From Xanthoparmelia taractica (Eukaryota > Ascomycota > Lecanoromycetes > Lecanorales > Parmeliaceae), in NCBI GenBank assembly GCA_033085395.1, contig JANQBS010000572.1, positions 1 through 13,405 on the forward strand: a stretch of DNA of 13,405 bases. The letters are read 5' to 3'. Below the pieces are notes generated by a model that searched no databases, was not told the origin of the DNA, and worked only from the letters and a program-made list of their open reading frames with translations. A program made the translations under genes and the position numbers. Shown here one piece after another: positions 9,860 to 13,405 of this stretch. Numbering within the stretch: the stretch's first letter is position 1; each line of letters begins with the position of its first letter.

Positions 9860-10260
9860 AATCGCTTTATATACTAATCGATATTGTGAGTTATAATTTT
9901 AATAATAATATCACAATTATTAATACGTGCTTCGTTTTTGCTCACATTAAGCATAATCTTTTCTAATCTTATAATATTATTTTTTATTAATAGATTTATC
10001 TTTAAATTATTAATTAAATAAATCTCTCTTATAATATAAATAAGAACTTTATTATTATTTCTTTTAAGATCTAGGAGATATATTAAGATAAGTATATATT
10101 CGTCGATGTTATGTATTATAGAATTAAGCCCTTTAACACGTAGATAAGATAATATCTTTTTAATTTTCATCTTAGATAGAAGAGACAAAAGTTATTACTT
10201 ATCGATTAATATTATATTAATTTTTAAATTAATATATTCTTTCTTATTCTTAGCTATATT
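9860..10260 (-). pseudogene. Element B aspartic protease domain, dead
   Basis: The frame 10188-9874 is the longest stop-free piece in the element, because the protease had few Gln codons; it is a remnant and not a gene. It contains N-N-L-K-I-N-L-L-I-K-N-N-I-I-R and then V-S-K-N-E-A-R-I-N-N-C-D, matching fungal gypsy proteases (L-I-G-N-D-I-L-G-P, then D-[VI]-x-[KR]-x-x-A-x-I-x-S-C). The active-site triplet just upstream, in the same frame at 10230-10222, reads Asn-Leu-Lys instead of Asp-[TS]-Gly. Confidence 0.85.
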
Positions 10261-10589
10261 CGATATAAATCGTAATAAAATATAAGTATAATTTCAGCTA
10301 CGAAAGCTAAAATCGATACTTAATCTAGCTTTATTCTTAAAGTCTAATTAAATAATTTTTATAATAAAAGCATCGATATTCGTATATATATCTATTAGCG
10401 GTTTAGACGTAGAATATAGTAATTTAGAATAATATTCGACTCGTAAATATTTATATAATTTCGACTTAGAAGAGAAAGCTAAATTATAATTTCTATAGTA
10501 CGTTTAAATATCGATAAATTCAGTAAAAGAATTATTATAATATTAATTATTTAACTTATTAAAATCATAATCTAATTACTTCTAATAGC

Positions 10590-12500
10590 CGTTAATTTTA
10601 ATATTCTATTAAAGCGTATTTTCTTCCGCTTGACTAGGATTCTCTTACTCGTTTTTAATAATTACTTCTACTTAATAAGTAATAGTCTTAGATCTAAAAT
10701 TCTACTAAAATTATTAACGATTTACGACATTATTTGAGCTTCCGAATTTTCGATCTACTTGATTCGTTTATAATAGTCGATTCGTTAAATCTAACGTGTT
10801 TTGCTACTCTTTAGCCTATATAAAAGATCTTTAATTTACTTATTATAATCGTAGATCGTAGCGAGAATTTAATTAATAGTCGTATTGCTAAGAGCGATAA
10901 GTATTCTGATTAAAGAAGTTAGAAGGTCGAAATGATTACTATTGGCGATATAACTATTCGTATTGCTATTACTACTAATTAAATAATTAAGAATTTTATT
11001 AACCTTAACGGATTAAATTAAAAGCTAAAGAAAGGCCTTACTAAAATATATTCCCCAGTGCATTTCGATAGATATTTCCACGCTATTAATTCTATTAATT
11101 CTAATATTATTGCTGAGACCTTTAAACGAAAGATTAATATTAATATTATCTGATATATAGCTCAAATTAGATTACTTTCTTTATATCAAGCATTTGAATA
11201 AAGCTTATAATAGTAGTAGCTGCATTTGATAAGTCGATAAAGACTCGTAATTCTAACACGATTTCTTGATAGGCAAATATCAACTAATTTTAAATATTAT
11301 TAATATTAGCTAATTTAATATATCTAACGACTGCTTACATATAGCTAATAGACTCTCGACGCGCTCGAGTATCTATTAATATATACTTCTCTGCAGTTAG
11401 ATTCGAGAGTATTACGCTTAATAATTCCTTGAATCTTATAGAGAGAGCTCTGCACTATTCTTTTACTTTACTATCTTCTATATAAAGGTCTCTTCGCTCT
11501 AGATTTAATAGCTCTAAGATATATTAAGCAAGTATAGAATCACGAAAGTAGATATTTACATTAATACGAATTATAGCTTCTTCTTTTATAGCTATTAAAT
11601 TATAAATTCTTTTAATAAATAGAATCACATTGCGATAATAAACGTTCTTCTTAATAGTTATAATCTCACTCTTTTCGTAAGACTTATTTAGAAAAGAATC
11701 GAAATAGTCTAATTCTATAGCATTTCATTTGCTATTAAAACTCGGTGCTTCTATAACTTCTACTATAGATTCGAATTCTTTTAATTCTTTTGACGGGCCT
11801 TATTCTCTCCTAGATTTAATAGATAATTATAAGTTATTAATAACATTTGTAACGATAGAGTTAATAGTATTGTTAATTATATCTTGCAATTATTAGGCTA
11901 TGAAATTAATAGTTATTTTAGGCGTAGTTTGGCTTAACTATCTACGATGGGAAGAGTTCGAATTATCGATAATAATATTCGTTGATTTCTCACGGTTTTC
12001 TAGTGAAGGCGATAATATAGAAGACGAATTATCTAATAAAGAATCACGATTATTATTAGTAGAATTATTATTAACATTAGTAGAATTATTAGTAGAGTTA
12101 TCGTTATTAATATTAGTAGAATTATTAGTAGTTGATAATCGATTAGGTGTATTTTTAGTAGAAAAAGGATTAAAGAATAGATTTTTAAGAGACTAAGTGA
12201 CTTACTCGAAACGTCGAATAGATTTATAAAAAGTAGATTTATTAACGATCTAGTTAGATGGTTAACGATCTACAAATAAGAAATAAATAATTATTCTTGA
12301 TAGATTAATAGTAGAAGAAGAATTAATAGTAGATATTGACCTAATAGATCTAAGAGTGTTGAACGTGAGATATTTATAAATCTTCTTAATATCGTTAGAT
12401 ATCAAATTAGCGTATTTATAATCGATAATAATGAATTTCTGAATATCAAATGCGAGAATAAGTATTTATCTATCTACTGAAGTAGTTAGCGTTGATTTGT
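10590..12500 (-). pseudogene. Element B gag pseudogene with Gln/Asn-rich tail
   Basis: Read from about 12500, the frame gives an N-terminal part (A-F-D-I-Q-K-F near 12465 and D-I-K-K-I-Y-K-Y-L-T-F near 12400). A Ser/Thr/Asn-rich repeat tract follows at 12060-12150. The capsid core is at 11180-11720, with V-Y-Y-R-N-V-I-L-F-I-K-R, then S-I-R-F-K-E-L-L-S-V, then L-T-A-E-K-Y-I-L and A-Y-Q-E-I-V-L-E-L-R, as in fungal gypsy Gags. From about 11150 to 10600 the frame becomes very rich in Gln, Asn and Arg, with some 30 TAA/TAG stops at Gln positions. It is in frame with the protease. The exact start codon is lost. Confidence 0.82.
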
Positions 12501-12683
12501 AAGGCTAATTAATAAAAGAAGTAAAAATAGGGAAAGGCTTTTAATAGATAAAGAGTAAAGAAAAGCTAATAAGAAATCTTGCTAATCTAATAGCTTACTT
12601 ATTTAATGAATTTGATAACGATAAATAAACTATATTAATAAAGGACTTCTTCTGAACGATTCGATAGTTATTTAACATCGAAA
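12500..12683 (-). other. 5' leader of element B
   Basis: This is RIP-mutated sequence between the primer-binding-site region and the first recognisable Gag codons. No frame, repeat or RNA structure stands out. An upstream limit for gag could not be fixed because no credible ATG survives. Confidence 0.5.
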
Positions 12684-12702
12684 TTAAGCGTTGCTATTAT
12701 AT
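12684..12702 (-). promoter_or_regulatory. Primer-binding-site region of element B
   Basis: These 19 bases abut the inner edge of B's 5' LTR. They match 5686-5704, next to A's LTR, except for one G/A and one C/T difference. On the minus strand the core reads ATAATAGCAACGCT. Position and conservation between two diverged families argue for the reverse-transcription primer site. It lacks the TGG that pairs with a tRNA 3' CCA end. Confidence 0.6.
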
Positions 12703-12858
12703 TGTTATAAAAAAGGTCTGAGATTTGATAATTAAAAAGTTTAAGGAATTTTAAGGGCCGCAGTGACGAAGATCTGCTGGGAAACTAATACAAATTTGGC
12801 CTAGCCTCCCCAATCTTTCCGAAATGCCTTTTGCATAGGCATACAGAAAACCGTGACA
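12703..12858 (-). repeat. 5' LTR of element B (156 bp)
   Basis: This is the partner of 5788-5943. Here the outer end (CCGTGACA, ending 12858) is clean and the inner end (TGTTATAAAA from 12703) is RIP-mutated. It holds a short dyad, ATGCC at about 12824 with GGCAT at about 12838, which is destroyed in the 3' copy. The minus-strand LTR begins TGTCACGG. Promoter and polyadenylation signals of the element would lie here, but I cannot point to them. Confidence 0.93.
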
Positions 12859-12863
12859 GCCAG
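12859..12863. repeat. Target site duplication of B, right copy (GCCAG)
   Basis: It is a perfect match to 5783-5787. Removing B plus one copy joins 5787 to 12864 and restores a continuous stretch interpreted as A's 5' LTR. Confidence 0.9.
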
Positions 12864-12923
12864 TCTGTCAAGCACTTGCCTTGGCTATTCTCGATTGACT
12901 TGACAAGTGCGCTTTCCGTGATA
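12864..12923 (-). repeat. 5' LTR of element A, outer part
   Basis: The plus-strand sequence ends CCGTGATA at 12923, close to CCGTGACA at the outer end of B's LTR with one CA-to-TA change, so on the minus strand A's LTR would start TGTCACGG as B's does. Directly beyond it begins C homology, with a possible target duplication GAAAT. The piece is GC-richer than its surroundings and carries a hairpin (GCACTTG near 12872 with CAAGTGC near 12904). Confidence 0.65.
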
Positions 12924-12928
12924 GAAAT
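12924..12928. repeat. Candidate target site duplication of A (GAAAT), right copy
   Basis: These are the five bases just outside A's inferred 5' LTR end and also the first bases homologous to B's integrase. The partner copy would be left of the window, so this is a prediction. Confidence 0.4.
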
Positions 12929-13405
12929 CTTAAGGATTTTACTTATAAATCGTAATAGAAAGTTTTTTTTAAGTTTTAATCGAAGCTCTTTAAAAAGCTT
13001 AAAATAAACTTATTTTATTTAATTATTTATTATTCTTAAATAAATAAACATAATAAGAGAATTAATTAAATAGCGAAGATAATATTACGATTCTATCTAT
13101 ATATTATATAGAATTTCGCTCTATAATTATTAATTCTCTTATAAATATAAGCTTTATTTAATAACTCGATCTTACTTATAATTAATAATAAAATTTTTAA
13201 TAAATTAACTTATAAACTTTAATTTAATAAATTATTTAATCTATTTAAAGAAATTATTATATCTCTATTATAATTTATCGTTACTTATATTTAAATAACT
13301 AATATTATTTTATTTATTTAGATAAATTAAAAATATTATTATAATAGAAAGTATTAATTAATATTTCTTAAGTAGAGCGATTAAGCTTATTTACGATTAC
13401 ATAAA
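12924..13405 (+). mobile_element. Element C: integrase fragment of a B-family retrotransposon, opposite strand
   Basis: From GAAATC at 12924 to the window end, the plus strand matches the reverse complement of B's integrase region (about 7180 down to about 6710) almost base for base, apart from C/T and G/A differences. It covers the second catalytic Asp motif, the Glu motif and the following linker. The second Asp reads Asn (L-I-N-R-N). The catalytic Glu reads Lys (AAG at 13055-13057) where B has GAA. A run of 8 T at 12963-12970 is 9 long in B, giving a frameshift. Homology to B stops abruptly to the left of 12924, where A's LTR begins, so C looks interrupted by A. C continues beyond the window. 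Confidence 0.88.

Larger units (their letters stand above)
5788..12858 (-). mobile_element. Element B: full-length RIP-mutated Ty3/gypsy (chromodomain) retrotransposon
   Basis: This is a complete 7071-bp element with equal 156-bp LTRs that begin TGTCA and end TGACA in the less mutated copies. It is flanked by the 5-bp duplication GCCAG (5783-5787 and 12859-12863). Internal order on the minus strand is gag, protease, reverse transcriptase, RNase H, integrase, chromodomain, which is the Ty3/gypsy (chromovirus-like) order and not Ty1/copia. Gag, protease, reverse transcriptase and RNase H motifs all fall in the same frame (codon starts at 12045, 10188, 8793 and 7893 are congruent modulo 3), so the ancestor probably had one Gag-Pol frame. 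The copy is inactive: many stops, two frameshifts and lost catalytic residues. It sits inside the 5' LTR of element A. Confidence 0.93.
1..13405. other. RIP-mutated AT-rich transposon block
   Basis: The whole window is very AT-rich, with CpA/TpG depleted, TpA enriched and CpG common. That is the dinucleotide bias expected from fungal RIP (C to T at CpA in duplicated DNA), and it differs from simple CpG deamination. In-frame stops in the degraded polyproteins are almost all TAA or TAG, in places where Gln (CAA/CAG) or Trp fits the family. Least affected are about 5400-5830 and 12750-12923, which still hold many CA and TG steps. The assignment to filamentous ascomycetes is inference from this pattern together with the element type. 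Confidence 0.88.

Noticed and set aside
11900..12196. Plus-strand reading frame of 98 codons, rich in Leu, Val and Glu
   Set aside because: It is the antisense of the Ser/Thr/Asn-rich tract and adjoining part of B's gag, which reads sensibly on the minus strand. The Leu/Val richness is a by-product.
12865..12912. GC-rich hairpin as a small RNA gene or terminator
   Set aside because: It lies inside the inferred outer part of A's LTR, the stem is only about seven base pairs, and fungi do not use such terminators.
1..13405. Mitochondrial genome or linear plasmid, suggested by the low GC
   Set aside because: The interior reads as nuclear LTR retrotransposons with LTRs and target duplications, and the bias is CpA-specific with CpG kept. 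No mitochondrial gene was seen.
1..13405. CRISPR array, tRNA or rRNA genes, defence or biosynthetic gene clusters
   Set aside because: No regularly spaced repeats, cloverleaf with a T-arm consensus, rRNA segment or non-transposon protein was found. No previously undescribed cellular system is supported by this window.

Overview
The window is a stretch of AT-rich, repeat-packed DNA of the kind found in the genomes of filamentous ascomycete fungi. It carries the mark of repeat-induced point mutation (RIP). CpA and TpG are scarce, TpA is abundant and CpG is kept. The old reading frames are full of TAA/TAG stops where the protein family has Gln or Trp. I see no intact host gene, tRNA, rRNA, CRISPR array or bacterial-type operon. 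Almost every base can be assigned to one of three nested Ty3/gypsy-type LTR retrotransposons, which I call A, B and C.

Element B (5788-12858, minus strand) is full length: 7071 bp with two 156-bp LTRs (5788-5943 and 12703-12858) and a perfect 5-bp target duplication GCCAG on both sides. Read on the minus strand it runs: 5' LTR, primer-binding-site region, gag, a Gln/Asn-rich Gag tail, protease, reverse transcriptase, RNase H, integrase, chromodomain, 3' untranslated region, 3' LTR. Gag through RNase H keep one reading frame despite dozens of stops. Two frameshifts follow, near 7765 and near 6860.

Element A (minus strand, 1-5787, continuing as a 60-bp scrap at 12864-12923) is a related but clearly different family. 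It runs from its 5' LTR through gag, protease, reverse transcriptase and RNase H into the integrase core, where the window starts. B landed inside A's 5' LTR and split it. Element C (plus strand, 12924 to the window end) is a piece of integrase of B's own family, more heavily mutated than B. A appears to have inserted into C. The order of events is therefore C, then A into C, then B into A, and B's family was active both before and after A arrived.

All three elements are dead. Catalytic Asp codons of the protease, reverse transcriptase and integrase have become Asn, and integrase zinc-binding His and Cys have become Tyr or Phe, all by C-to-T or G-to-A changes. Mutation fades toward the outer LTR edges of B and in the leader and LTR of A (about 5400-5787 and 12864-12923). 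These are the least damaged parts of the window and they allowed the insertion boundaries to be read to the base.

Domain limits below are approximate. I made the protein assignments by translating by hand and comparing with remembered features of fungal gypsy polyproteins; no search was run.
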